This document shows, one piece after another, positions 43,696 to 52,844 of a stretch of DNA of 64,000 bases (positions within the stretch are counted from its first letter, which is position 1; every line of letters begins with the position of its first letter). This stretch comes from UBA2287 sp964479665. Its GTDB lineage: Bacteria > Bacteroidota > Bacteroidia > Bacteroidales > Tenuifilaceae. The position numbers and the translations under genes were made by a program. Location of the stretch: assembly GCA_964479665.1 (NCBI GenBank), contig CAYZNN010000010.1:27813-91812 (forward strand). Reading direction: 5' to 3'. The notes beneath the pieces are model-generated. The model was not told the DNA's origin. It did not search any database and saw only the letters and a program-made list of their open reading frames with translations.

Positions 43696-43703
43696 CAAAT
43701 GTA
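43696..43703 (-). promoter_or_regulatory. Candidate -7 box of the STAND NTPase gene
   Basis: On the minus strand TACATTTG fits TAnnTTTG, 58 bases before the ATG. No clear -33 box at the expected distance. Confidence 0.4.
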
Positions 43704-43755
43704 ATGAACTGTTTGGGTTTATTGATAGCCAAGCAAAAAAAAATGGCATTTTTTA

Positions 43756-43789
43756 TTGGCATTTCGCCCGTATAGTAAAACTATTTTTG
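43756..43789 (+). promoter_or_regulatory. Candidate promoter for the unknown gene at 43811
   Basis: TTG at 43756-43758 and TATTTTTG at 43782-43789 with a 23-base spacer match the Bacteroidota promoter form. It is divergent from the STAND promoter. Confidence 0.5.
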
Positions 43790-43810
43790 TAGCGGATAAG
43801 AAGGCATTTA

Positions 43811-44512
43811 GTGATTACTACCAAACAACATAAAGCAGTTGTTTATTCTGAATCGAAAAGGGCTCCAATGGCTAATTACGAGGGAATAACCCAATTCAGG
43901 GGTAGCAATGTTTGCTATAACGGCAATGCCAATTCTGCTACGGTTGCAATTCGTCAGTTAAACCCTGTTGATTCCAAAACCTTGTATGCTTATAATGATT
44001 GCGAAATTGGTTTATTAAAATCTTTTCGAAATTCAGGATCATTTGATAAGAATTCAGTTGAAATATCGAATGTTGATGACAATGTGTTTGGTATAGCGTT
44101 AATTGTGCCTTTTCGCAACGAAAGTTGCTCCCCAACTTCAAGCAGCAAGGACGACTCAATTGCATCAATTGCTACTCAGATTTTTAATGCAGTATTTACT
44201 TGCCCCCGCACTTATATTCTTTTTTTTAATAGCGCTTTCATTGAAATGTTTGCTCAATACATTGTTGATATTGACACTTTTGCCATAAAGATTGACGATA
44301 AAAAGAAAAGAGGCAGCTATCATATATTCTCATTTACAAGGCTTAACATTCACTATAAAGGGCTCGATTGTATAGTTGGCGTAACCGATTCTATTTACGA
44401 TACGAGCATGGACCCCGAAACTGCCGAGGAGTATGGATACAAAGCACTCGAAATTATTAAAAGAGGCTACTTTCTGAAACAACCCTTGTGGAACTTCAAA
44501 AATATTCATTAA
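43811..44512 (+). CDS. Hypothetical protein
   Basis: A 233-residue protein that I do not recognise. It has no signal peptide or membrane segment; the sequence is mixed alpha/beta with central hydrophobic strands (VFGIALIVPF, TYILFFNSAFIEMFA) and a C-terminal helix EEYGYKALEIIKRGYF. The start is GTG at 43811, 22 bases after the -7 box, or ATG at 43868 (MANYEG). It is followed after 11 bases by a tiny membrane-protein gene and then the trypsin-fold gene, with the STAND gene divergent. A shared function is possible, but none can be named. Confidence 0.6.
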   Translation: MITTKQHKAVVYSESKRAPMANYEGITQFRGSNVCYNGNANSATVAIRQLNPVDSKTLYAYNDCEIGLLKSFRNSGSFDKNSVEISNVDDNVFGIALIVPFRNESCSPTSSSKDDSIASIATQIFNAVFTCPRTYILFFNSAFIEMFAQYIVDIDTFAIKIDDKKKRGSYHIFSFTRLNIHYKGLDCIVGVTDSIYDTSMDPETAEEYGYKALEIIKRGYFLKQPLWNFKNIH

Positions 44513-44523
44513 TAGTTTTTACA

Positions 44524-44649
44524 ATGAAAAAAATTCTATTACAATTGAAATGCAACATTATTGATAAATTATCAATAGATGCTGGAGTTTTTATTGTCTT
44601 CTTCCTGGTAACCATGCTTTTTGTGTTAACCATTGTGCGCTTTTTTTAA
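44524..44649 (+). CDS. Small single-span membrane protein (41 residues)
   Basis: An ATG-initiated frame of 41 codons. It has a basic N-terminus (MKKILLQLKCN), then AGVFIVFFLVTMLFVLTIV, a clear transmembrane helix, and the ending RFF. It sits 11 bases after the unknown gene and 41 bases before the trypsin-fold gene on the same strand. Position and a clean hydrophobic segment support a real gene, but there is no homologue I recognise. It could anchor a neighbour at the membrane. Confidence 0.5.
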   Translation: MKKILLQLKCNIIDKLSIDAGVFIVFFLVTMLFVLTIVRFF

Positions 44650-44690
44650 TTTTTTTGTTTTGCCTTTGTTAAACCCTAATTCTTTTAGCA

Positions 44691-45533
44691 ATGTACAGCC
44701 ACGTTTGGAATACATGTCATGCCTCTGTTTGCCATTTGAGTTTTTTAAATGATCGCGGTGTAAGCATCGATTGTTTAACTGGTTTTAAGGTAGGAAAAAC
44801 TTTGGTTACCAGCCAGCAAGCCTTTTATGTTGAGAAAGCACAAAAGGTAGAAATCACATTTGTTGGAAACGACGCCAACACCGTAACAGCTAACATTCGA
44901 ATTCCCTACCGGGAATTTGTAAATGAGCATAGGATTGGCTTTGTAAATAGCAATGGTCACTATGCTCTGTTTAATATCGACCTTCCCGAATTCGATAGCA
45001 TACCTTCGCTTAAAATGAGTGAGCGTTTAAATTTTTCAATAGGTTCACATGTTGCAGTTCTTTCCTTTAGCAACGGTTGCTCCAATCAGTCGCTTTCTAC
45101 GGGTATTATATCATCGCAGTACACCAATAGTGAGGGCATTCAGTTTTTGCAATTCGATTGCCAAACAACTTACGGAAATAGTGGCGCCCCTCTCATTGAC
45201 CCACAAACTTTGGAGGTAATTGGAATAGTATCGCGCCGTACTACCCCCGCAGCCAAAGCCTACAGGCAACTTCTCGATATTATTGGTACAAACATTGACG
45301 AGCTAAAGTGCGTAGGTAATGTTATTAAGTTAGGCAACGTTGATCCCATTCAGGTGCTAATAGCCAACCAGAATCAATTAAAGCATTTGGCCAATAATAT
45401 TTATAAAAATTCCGTAACAAGCACTTCACAGGCTGTTACTCTCCACCGAATTATTTCATACTTCAGCGATACATCTTACCAGAACCAAATTAATGAAACT
45501 GTTGAGGAGAAAACAGATGTAGTGATGGGTTAA
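44691..45533 (+). CDS. Trypsin-fold (chymotrypsin-like) protein with degenerate catalytic residues
   Basis: A 280-residue protein with the pattern of a serine peptidase of the PA clan. TGFKVGKTLVTSQQAFYVEKA stands at the place of the GTGFxVxxxLVTNAHV motif, and GHYALFNIDL at the place of DxALLKL. YGNSGAPLIDPQTLEVIGIVS has the oxyanion/serine motif. The Ser is present, but the catalytic His is replaced by Gln and the Asp is apparently absent. About 70 helical residues follow the fold. It may bind peptides rather than cut them. No signal peptide, so probably cytosolic. Ends at a strong terminator. Confidence 0.7.
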   Translation: MYSHVWNTCHASVCHLSFLNDRGVSIDCLTGFKVGKTLVTSQQAFYVEKAQKVEITFVGNDANTVTANIRIPYREFVNEHRIGFVNSNGHYALFNIDLPEFDSIPSLKMSERLNFSIGSHVAVLSFSNGCSNQSLSTGIISSQYTNSEGIQFLQFDCQTTYGNSGAPLIDPQTLEVIGIVSRRTTPAAKAYRQLLDIIGTNIDELKCVGNVIKLGNVDPIQVLIANQNQLKHLANNIYKNSVTSTSQAVTLHRIISYFSDTSYQNQINETVEEKTDVVMG

Positions 45534-45549
45534 AAAAATCGATTTACTT

Positions 45550-45588
45550 TAAAAAAAGGGGGCTTAGTTCAATTGCCCCCTTTCGCTT
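45550..45588 (+). terminator. Terminator after the trypsin-fold gene
   Basis: The stem AAAGGGGGC / GCCCCCTTT has an 11-base loop and is followed by CGCTTTTTCC. Confidence 0.8.
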
Positions 45589-45614
45589 TTTCCTAAAACA
45601 AAAGGTTGAGTATA

Positions 45615-45646
45615 TTGTATTACTAATTTTATTTGGCCTAATTTTG
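45615..45646 (+). promoter_or_regulatory. Promoter of the aspartase fusion gene
   Basis: TTG (45615-45617), a 21-base spacer and TAATTTTG (45639-45646) give a good Bacteroidota promoter, 27 bases before the ATG. Confidence 0.6.
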
Positions 45647-45673
45647 TAGCATGCAACTTTTAATTTAGAAGCG

Positions 45674-47530
45674 ATGAATCTAGCAGAACAAATTGATTTT
45701 TTGAGAAAAATTGAACTTTTCAGGGGGCTAACCCTCGAGGAATTGAATGGCCTTTCGTGCTGCATTAATGAAAAAGTTTTTCATCCGAACGATTTTTTAT
45801 TTCGCGAGAACGGACCACGTGAAAGCATTTTCATTATTTACGATGGAGAGGTTGAACTTTTTAAAAGTAATCCTTGGGGTGTAGAATTAAAACTTACCGT
45901 GTTTGGGAAAGGCGATTTTTTGGGCGAAGGATCATGGGCTAACGATTCGCCCCATTCAACATCTGCTAGGGCATTAAAAGTTACAAAAGTTTTAGCTGTA
46001 AGTAACGATTTTTTTAAAAACGATGTTAACACATCGCTCAAGGTATTCTCAAACATTGCTAGGGTTATTTCGCGTAGAATGCGGCATGCTAATACCCGCA
46101 TGATTAACCCTGCTTCCCAGTATGAATCGGGGAGCACAAGGGTTGAGCATGATTTGCTGGGCGATAGAAATGTGCCAGCCGAGTACTATTATGGGGTTCA
46201 AACGCTAAGGGCACTCGAGAATTTCAATATAACAGGGGTTACACTCAATTTTTACCCACTGCTTATCGATGCTTTGGCAATGGTTAAGGAAGCAGCAGCC
46301 GAAGCTAATTTTGAGCTGGGTCTTTTAGACGAAACCATTAAAAATGCAATTGTTGAGTGTTGCCGAGAAATTCGGAATGGCAAGTATCACAACCACTTTG
46401 TGGTTGACATGATACAAGGTGGAGCAGGAACTTCGACCAACATGAATGCCAATGAGGTTATTGCCAACAGGGCGCTCGAAATTTTAGGTCACGAAAAGGG
46501 CGAATACGATTACTGCCACCCCAATAACCATGTTAATCTTTCGCAATCAACCAACGATGCTTATCCTACAGCCATAAAAATTGCCCTTTACATGTCGAAC
46601 CAGAAATTGGTTGAGGTGCTAAAGGAACTCATTGTGTCGTTCAGAAAAAAGGCTCAAGAATTTGCCGGGGTAATTAAAATGGGCCGCACTCAGCTGCAGG
46701 ATGCAGTTCCCATGACGCTTGGCCAAGGCTTCGAAGCTTATGCAGTTACTCTTAATGAAGAAATTGAGCGATTGAACCAAAATGCCAAACTTTTTCTCGA
46801 GGTTAATATGGGAGCAACAGCCATTGGAACGGGAATAAACTCCGACCCCGATTACCCCGAGAAGGTAATGAAACATTTAAAGAACATCTCAAAAATCGAT
46901 GCTGTGCTGGCCGAAAATTTACTAGAAGCAACCCAGGATACCGGTGCGTTTGTAATGTACTCATCGGCGGTTAAGCGTTTGGCAGTAAAACTCTCGAAAA
47001 TATGTAACGATTTAAGGCTGCTCTCATCGGGTCCCAGAACTGGAATAAATGAAATTAACCTTCCTCCCATGCAGCCTGGCTCATCTATTATGCCGGGTAA
47101 AGTAAATCCTGTTATACCCGAAGTAGTTAATCAAATTGCATTCAAAGTTATTGGAAACGATCTTACAGTTACTCTTGCAGCTGAAGGTGGACAATTAGAA
47201 CTCAATGTTTTCGAACCTGTTATTGTTCAGAGCCTTTTCGAATCGATTGAGATGCTTAAAAACGGAATGATTACATTAAAGCTTCGTTGTATTGATGGCA
47301 TTACTGCCAATACCGAGCGTTGCCAAGAAATGGTTCATAATAGCATAGGATTGGTTACAGCACTCAATCCTTATATTGGTTACGAAAAAAGCACACTACT
47401 TGCTAAGGAAGCATTGGAAGGTAACAGAAGCGTTTACGAGTTGGTTCTAGAAAAGGGGTGGCTCACCCAAAGCGAGATAGATAATATATTGGCTCCAGAA
47501 AATATGATTAAACCACGCCGTCTGAAGTAA
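45674..47530 (+). CDS. aspA: Aspartate ammonia-lyase fused to an N-terminal cyclic-nucleotide-binding-like domain
   Basis: A 618-residue fusion. Residues 10-135 have the CRP/cNMP-binding beta-roll pattern: FRENGPRESIFIIYDGEVEL, then LGEGSWANDSPHSTSARALK as phosphate cassette. The phosphate-binding Arg of CRP is His 94 here, so ligand binding may be altered. From residue 155 it is a complete aspartase/fumarase: EHDLLGDRNVPAEYYYGVQT, the GSSIMPGKVNPVIPE signature (469-483) with catalytic Ser 470/471, and AANLELN-type equivalents. PVIPE favours aspartase over fumarase. It converts aspartate to fumarate and ammonia, feeding anaerobic fumarate respiration. The N-terminal domain suggests allosteric control. 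Confidence 0.9.
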   Translation: MNLAEQIDFLRKIELFRGLTLEELNGLSCCINEKVFHPNDFLFRENGPRESIFIIYDGEVELFKSNPWGVELKLTVFGKGDFLGEGSWANDSPHSTSARALKVTKVLAVSNDFFKNDVNTSLKVFSNIARVISRRMRHANTRMINPASQYESGSTRVEHDLLGDRNVPAEYYYGVQTLRALENFNITGVTLNFYPLLIDALAMVKEAAAEANFELGLLDETIKNAIVECCREIRNGKYHNHFVVDMIQGGAGTSTNMNANEVIANRALEILGHEKGEYDYCHPNNHVNLSQSTNDAYPTAIKIALYMSNQKLVEVLKELIVSFRKKAQEFAGVIKMGRTQLQDAVPMTLGQGFEAYAVTLNEEIERLNQNAKLFLEVNMGATAIGTGINSDPDYPEKVMKHLKNISKIDAVLAENLLEATQDTGAFVMYSSAVKRLAVKLSKICNDLRLLSSGPRTGINEINLPPMQPGSSIMPGKVNPVIPEVVNQIAFKVIGNDLTVTLAAEGGQLELNVFEPVIVQSLFESIEMLKNGMITLKLRCIDGITANTERCQEMVHNSIGLVTALNPYIGYEKSTLLAKEALEGNRSVYELVLEKGWLTQSEIDNILAPENMIKPRRLK

Positions 47531-47533
47531 TAT

Positions 47534-47731
47534 TTATTCGAGTTCGCTGAGAAGTTTGTTAACCTCCTCTTCTGTTTCGTGAAGTTTAGCTTTACAGAAT
47601 CGAACAAGGGTGGATACTCTTTTTATGCTGTCGGTTAACTGGTCAATGCCAAGTTCGTTCCGTTCAATTTTAGCCATAATATCTTCTATTTCGGCAATGG
47701 CTTCGCTATATGTTATTTGCTTTTTGGTCAT
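47534..47731 (-). CDS. xseB: Exodeoxyribonuclease VII small subunit
   Basis: A 65-residue helical protein with the family pattern YSEAIAEIEDIMAKIERNE, then a second helix RFCKAKLHETEEEVNKLL. It partners XseA in exonuclease VII, which degrades single-stranded DNA. It overlaps the end of the upstream kinase gene by 4 bases (ATGA). Its partner xseA is over 5 kb upstream, on the same strand but beyond two histidine kinase genes. Confidence 0.88.
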   Translation of the reverse strand: MTKKQITYSEAIAEIEDIMAKIERNELGIDQLTDSIKRVSTLVRFCKAKLHETEEEVNKLLSELE

Positions 47732-50562
47732 TCTTTCTCAATGTTTTGAGGAAATATAATTGTGAATTTTGAACCCAATCCTCTACTACTATTAACCTTT
47801 AACTGGCCGCCGTTTAGTTCAATAAATTCTTTACACACTATAAGCCCAATTCCTGTACCAGTTTCATTTTTGGTTCCTTTTGTTGAGCTAGTTTTATCGA
47901 GTTTGAAGAGGTTCGTTAGCTGATTTTGGTCCATACCAATACCATTATCAGATATTTCAATAACAACCGAATGATCCATTTTACTGGCTGAAATCAGTAC
48001 TTTACCGTTCGGATTGGTAAATTTAACTGCGTTGGAAGCGATATTTCGAAGCACCGTATTCATTGTATCCCAATCAACAAAGGCGCTAAGCTGGGGTTCA
48101 ATGGTACTTTCAATTAATATATCTTTTTGTGCAGCTTGTAGTTGAACCGACGATAGGGCATTATTGATTAAATCGTTTAACGAAATATTTTTGGGTTTAA
48201 TAACTATGTTGCCTGTTTGGGTTCTCGACCAATGCAGCAAATTGTCGGTTAATGCTAATAAGTTAATCGATGCTTCATGAACCGATTGGCTATACTCTTT
48301 TATTTCATCTGCATTTAGTGTTTCAGCTTGAAGGGCAAATACTTCTGTAAGCCCAGCCAATGCATTGAAGGGGCTACGTAGATCGTGAGCAATGATCGAA
48401 AAAAGCTTGTCCTTTGTAGCTACGGTTTGTTTGAGTTCCTGTTCCGATTTGATTAACTTTCGGTTGGCTTTGCGGAAAGCAATGTAACCATATGCAATTG
48501 CAATTACAAGCAGGGCCAGTAGAACAATGGAAACAAGCATAAAATTTCGAATCAACATTTGTCTATCTATATAGGCCGATTTGAGTTCCGCTTCTGTTTT
48601 AAGTAATTCAATTTCGGCTTCAATTTGCCTTATTTCATCCATTTTCTTACCCAATTCTAGTTCCACGCTCATCTGAATAATCGATTCCTTCTCGGTTATT
48701 CGATTTAAGCTATCTTTAATTTGGCTATATTTAAGGAATTGATTCAGCGCATCGCGGTAGTTGCCTTGCTTATTTAAATTGGTATATAGTGCATAAATAG
48801 TCAGTTCGAGCAATTTGGCATTTTGGGTTAACTTGGCAATTGCCAATGCATTGTTCAGGTATTTATTCGAAAGTTCAATGTTCCCTTCCAATGCATGTAT
48901 TTCCCCTATTTTTCTGTAACATAGTCCTTTCTTTTCCAAATCGTTTGTAATGTTAAATAGTTCAGCAGCCTTTTCAAAGTATACAAGAGCCTCTTTAGTT
49001 TTCATCTGATACTGAGCAATATTGCCAAGATCGTTATACGTATCGGCTTCTCCTTTGGTATCTTTCAGTTCGCGAAACATTGCCAACGCTTGGTTTAGGA
49101 ATCCTATTGCCACATTGTATTCACGTAAATCGGCATGGGTATTGGCAATGCTCCTTATTACTGAGGCTTCTTGAAGTTTATTGCTCGTTTTTCTTCGCAA
49201 ATCGAGTGCCTTATGAAAATGAACAAGGGCCTCCCGACTTTTACCCAGCTCCTTCAGGGTATTGCCAACATGAATTTGAAGATATGAAACGCCCATTGGG
49301 TCGTTTTCAATTTGGGTCATTTCAAGAGCATTGGTAAAATATTTCAGAGCATTTTCGAGCGAATTGAGCTTTCGATAAACCAACCCGATATTGGTTAACG
49401 ACCTTGATATATCGGAAGGTTGGCCCAACCTCTGACGGATTCTGAGAGATTGTAGATAATATCGTAAAGCATCGGAAAGATTGTTTTGCTGCGAAAATAG
49501 ATTTCCCAGTTCGTTTAAACTGGCCGCTTCTCCCTTGCTATCACCAATTTCTTGTCGAAGTTGGAGAGATCGATTTAAACTTCCTATGGCCTCTGAAAAA
49601 AGCGATAATTCTTTTTGGCTGCGGGCAATATTGTCGAGGGTCGAGGCACTGCTCTGAAGCAAACCTAATTTGATTCTATAGTTTAAACTCTCTGTATACA
49701 TTCCAAGAGCCTCGATATGTTTACCCTCCTTTGCCAGAAGCGAACCCATGAGGTTCAATATATCGGCAGAATGACTAATCAATTGTTCTTTCTGTGATAA
49801 GGCTAGCGCCTTTTGAAGCACTTCCCTCGATTCTGATAATTTACCTAAATCACGAAGAACTAGGCCAATGTTTCGAAGACTTGAAACTATTTTGTTGGAT
49901 TCTGTTTGCTTCTCACGAAGTTCGAGAGCCAATTTATAGTTTTGCAATGCTTCTTCGAACCGGCTCGATTGCCAGTATGTTCTGGCAATGCTGTGGTACA
50001 CATTGTCAATATTTGTGTATCCATTAGTTATAGCAACTGAAAGGGCTTCATTTTTTGAACTAAGTGCCATATTTGTTTTACCCAGCCGTTGGTACAAATC
50101 GCCTATTGAAAGCAAGGTTTCAACTCGAAGGGCACTATTTTTAGTAGAATTTGCAAGTATTAAACTCTTTTCAATAATCTTTTCTACTTGTTCCCAATTA
50201 CCCTTCTGAAGAAAAATTTGCGAATGAATAAGTTGAATTTTTACTGTAATACTATCAGACTTAATTTCATTCGAAATTTGGTATGCCAATTCAATCGATT
50301 TCTCAGCTTTTTCGGAATCATAAATGTTGATTTGTGCTTGAGTAATCGAAAGCAACAATGCAATCTGGTATGGTTTATCGCCTTGAATGTTGGCGGTTTC
50401 AAATGATTTCTGAAGTTCAATTAAGGCATATTTGGGATTTTCTGCTATAAATAGTTCAGGGTTAATTGAGCCTTTAACTATAAAACTATTTGTAATTAAA
50501 AAGCAGAACAATAAGAAAAAGTAAAATAGCTTTTTGGCTGAAGCATAATTGAATAGAGACAT
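47728..50562 (-). CDS. TPR-repeat sensor histidine kinase 1
   Basis: A 944-residue membrane sensor kinase. A signal/anchor segment is at the start; the ATG at 50562 gives it, while the upstream ATG at 50649 overlaps the preceding gene. Many TPR repeats follow (residues about 60-600), rich in LGNLFSQQNNLSDALRYY-type units. A coiled coil leads into a TM helix near residue 690, then HisKA with SIIAHDLRSPF, and the HATPase domain with NIASNAVKF, SDNGIGMD and GTGIGLIVCKEF. No receiver or DNA-binding domain is fused. It resembles bacteroidal TPR kinases whose periplasmic repeats sense an unknown ligand. It is a paralogue of the next upstream gene. Confidence 0.9.
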   Translation of the reverse strand: MSLFNYASAKKLFYFFLLFCFLITNSFIVKGSINPELFIAENPKYALIELQKSFETANIQGDKPYQIALLLSITQAQINIYDSEKAEKSIELAYQISNEIKSDSITVKIQLIHSQIFLQKGNWEQVEKIIEKSLILANSTKNSALRVETLLSIGDLYQRLGKTNMALSSKNEALSVAITNGYTNIDNVYHSIARTYWQSSRFEEALQNYKLALELREKQTESNKIVSSLRNIGLVLRDLGKLSESREVLQKALALSQKEQLISHSADILNLMGSLLAKEGKHIEALGMYTESLNYRIKLGLLQSSASTLDNIARSQKELSLFSEAIGSLNRSLQLRQEIGDSKGEAASLNELGNLFSQQNNLSDALRYYLQSLRIRQRLGQPSDISRSLTNIGLVYRKLNSLENALKYFTNALEMTQIENDPMGVSYLQIHVGNTLKELGKSREALVHFHKALDLRRKTSNKLQEASVIRSIANTHADLREYNVAIGFLNQALAMFRELKDTKGEADTYNDLGNIAQYQMKTKEALVYFEKAAELFNITNDLEKKGLCYRKIGEIHALEGNIELSNKYLNNALAIAKLTQNAKLLELTIYALYTNLNKQGNYRDALNQFLKYSQIKDSLNRITEKESIIQMSVELELGKKMDEIRQIEAEIELLKTEAELKSAYIDRQMLIRNFMLVSIVLLALLVIAIAYGYIAFRKANRKLIKSEQELKQTVATKDKLFSIIAHDLRSPFNALAGLTEVFALQAETLNADEIKEYSQSVHEASINLLALTDNLLHWSRTQTGNIVIKPKNISLNDLINNALSSVQLQAAQKDILIESTIEPQLSAFVDWDTMNTVLRNIASNAVKFTNPNGKVLISASKMDHSVVIEISDNGIGMDQNQLTNLFKLDKTSSTKGTKNETGTGIGLIVCKEFIELNGGQLKVNSSRGLGSKFTIIFPQNIEKE

Positions 50563-50599
50563 ATGCAATTTATTATTTAAGGGTAAGGGTAAAAAAATA

Positions 50600-52789
50600 C
50601 TATTTCCACCGGTTTGTTGGTAGTACAATGGTAAAGGTGCTACCTTCATTCAATGTGCTGTGTGCCTGAATAGTACCTTCATTTTTTTCTGTAAGGTCTT
50701 TGCACAGAATAAGTCCAAGCCCGCTTCCCTCTTCATTTGCTGTGCCCCTTTTAGTGAAGTTGTTATTGAGTGTGAATAGGTTATCCAATTCTTGCTGGCT
50801 CAAACCGATTCCAGAATCGGAAATTGAAATATGTATGCTATTCTCCTTTTCTTCTGCGGTTATCGATACTTTTCCGTTCTCATTAGTAAATTTAATGGCA
50901 TTACCCAGCAGATTGCGGATAATGATAGCTACGGAATTTTTATCTACATAAGCCATTAAATGGCTGTCAACACGTAGGTTCATTTTAATTCCCTTGTTTT
51001 GAGCAATATGTTCAAACCCTTGCAACTCCGAAGTTATTAATGGCATTATGGGAACTAGTTCGGGCTTAATAGCCATTGTGCCAAGTTGCGATTTCGACCA
51101 GTGTAAGAGGTTTTCGAGTAGTTTGTATAGGTTAACCGACGACTCGAATATTATTTTAATGTACTTCTTTTTCTCTTTATCGTTGAAATTGTCGTAGTTT
51201 TTATGTAGTATTTCTCCAAAGCCCATTATGGCAGAGAATGGGTTCTTAATATCGTGCGCAATAATAGAGAAGAATTTATCCTTGGTTGCGTTAATTTCTT
51301 TCAGGTTTTTCTCAGACTGTTTTAACTTTTTATTGGCGTTCTCTAATAGTTCGTTACTTCGCGAGAGTTGCTTGTTTGCTAATTTTTTTGTTCGCATACT
51401 ACTATAAAAAACTAGCGAAAATGCAATTAGCAGAACGATTGATAACAATAAAAAGGTTTGCAAATTGCGCTGTTTTTGTATGAGAAGTTCATTTATGGCG
51501 TTATCCTTTTTAAGTAGTTCAATCTCTCTGTCTTTTCGTTCAGTCTCAAATCGCATTTGAGTTTCGAGAAGTTTCTGATTGCGTTCCCTATTGTATAGGC
51601 TATCTTTAAGTTGAAGAAGTTGTTTCTTGTGTTGGAGCGCCTCCTTTAATTTACCCTTTCGTTCCATTATTTCGGAAAGAATTTCATGCGATTCGGCAAA
51701 ATATAGAGTATTCGAAACTCTTTCTTTCAATTTTATAGCTTGATTTACGTAATTAAGAGCACCATCAATGTTTCCAGTTTTCAGCTCAATCCATGCAATA
51801 TTATTATTAGTATTCATTATCGATGGCAAATCTCTTAATTCTATACTTATTAAAAGCGACTTTTTATAGTATTCGAGTGCTTGACCATAGTTTCTTAGTT
51901 TGGAATTTGAGTACCCAATGTTGTTATAAGCGGTTGCAATTCCCTTTTTCTTTCCTATTTTCTGTGCAAGCAATAGGCTTGCATTGTAGTATTCTAATGC
52001 TTTGTCGAGATTGTTCATTTCGCCATATACCATCCCAATATTATTCAAAGTTGCCGAAATGCCACTTTCATCATTCAATTCAGTATAAAATTCATGCGCC
52101 TTTAAATAGTATTCTAGCGCTAAGGATTGATTATTGAGATCGCTGTGCAAGCCCCCTATAAAAATGTAAACACTTGCAAGCCCCCTTTTATCTTTATAAT
52201 GAATATATGTGTTTGCCGCTTTAATGGCGTTCTCCAGTGCCTTATTACTTTCGTGAATGGTCTTATAGGTTTCTGCCAGTCCGATGTGCATAATTGCTTG
52301 GCTATTAAAGTCTTCAATTTGCTCGCAAATATCAGCAGCTTCCTTAAAAGCATTTATAGATTCGGTATAGCGAAACGCTTCGTGGTACGTTAATGCAATA
52401 TTGTAAAGCGACAGTGCTACACTTAATTTGTTGCCCGTTTTTTCCCTATGCCTTTTCGATTTTTGATAGTTGGTGAGTGCTTTTTCGGTTTCTCCAATAA
52501 TTGAGAATGCATTTCCCAAGCTGTTGTATGCTTCACCAAGTAGAAAATCGTTGTTGAGTTTTTGGGCAATTTCGAGTGCTTCGATCGAAAAAACTAGACT
52601 ACTGTCGGGCCATATTTCCCAATATGCTCTAGACAGGGAGTCGAGTAGGAGTACTTGTTCCCTCTGATTGGCCGTTTTTAGCTTATTATTATACTCTGAT
52701 ATTTTAATCCGTACATCCTGCCCGTTCAAAGTGGCAAAGATTAATTGCAGTACGCATGCTATTACTGTAATTTTTAGGGAATTGGGCAT
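50600..52789 (-). CDS. TPR-repeat sensor histidine kinase 2
   Basis: A 729-residue paralogue of kinase 1 with fewer repeats. The signal peptide ends at NGQ near residue 24. TPR units run to about residue 400 (for example SIIGETEKALTNYQKS, ATLNNIGMVYGEMNNLDKAL). A TM helix is near 445-465, and then a coiled coil, HisKA with SIIAHDIKNPF, and HATPase with NLLGNAIKF, SDSGIGLS and GSGLGLILCKDL. No response regulator gene is nearby. The two kinases lie head-to-tail between xseA and xseB. Confidence 0.9.
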   Translation of the reverse strand: MPNSLKITVIACVLQLIFATLNGQDVRIKISEYNNKLKTANQREQVLLLDSLSRAYWEIWPDSSLVFSIEALEIAQKLNNDFLLGEAYNSLGNAFSIIGETEKALTNYQKSKRHREKTGNKLSVALSLYNIALTYHEAFRYTESINAFKEAADICEQIEDFNSQAIMHIGLAETYKTIHESNKALENAIKAANTYIHYKDKRGLASVYIFIGGLHSDLNNQSLALEYYLKAHEFYTELNDESGISATLNNIGMVYGEMNNLDKALEYYNASLLLAQKIGKKKGIATAYNNIGYSNSKLRNYGQALEYYKKSLLISIELRDLPSIMNTNNNIAWIELKTGNIDGALNYVNQAIKLKERVSNTLYFAESHEILSEIMERKGKLKEALQHKKQLLQLKDSLYNRERNQKLLETQMRFETERKDREIELLKKDNAINELLIQKQRNLQTFLLLSIVLLIAFSLVFYSSMRTKKLANKQLSRSNELLENANKKLKQSEKNLKEINATKDKFFSIIAHDIKNPFSAIMGFGEILHKNYDNFNDKEKKKYIKIIFESSVNLYKLLENLLHWSKSQLGTMAIKPELVPIMPLITSELQGFEHIAQNKGIKMNLRVDSHLMAYVDKNSVAIIIRNLLGNAIKFTNENGKVSITAEEKENSIHISISDSGIGLSQQELDNLFTLNNNFTKRGTANEEGSGLGLILCKDLTEKNEGTIQAHSTLNEGSTFTIVLPTNRWK

Positions 52790-52844
52790 TTATTTTTTTG
52801 TGGAAAATTAGCAATTGACTGCGAATTATCAAAGAAATGCATGG

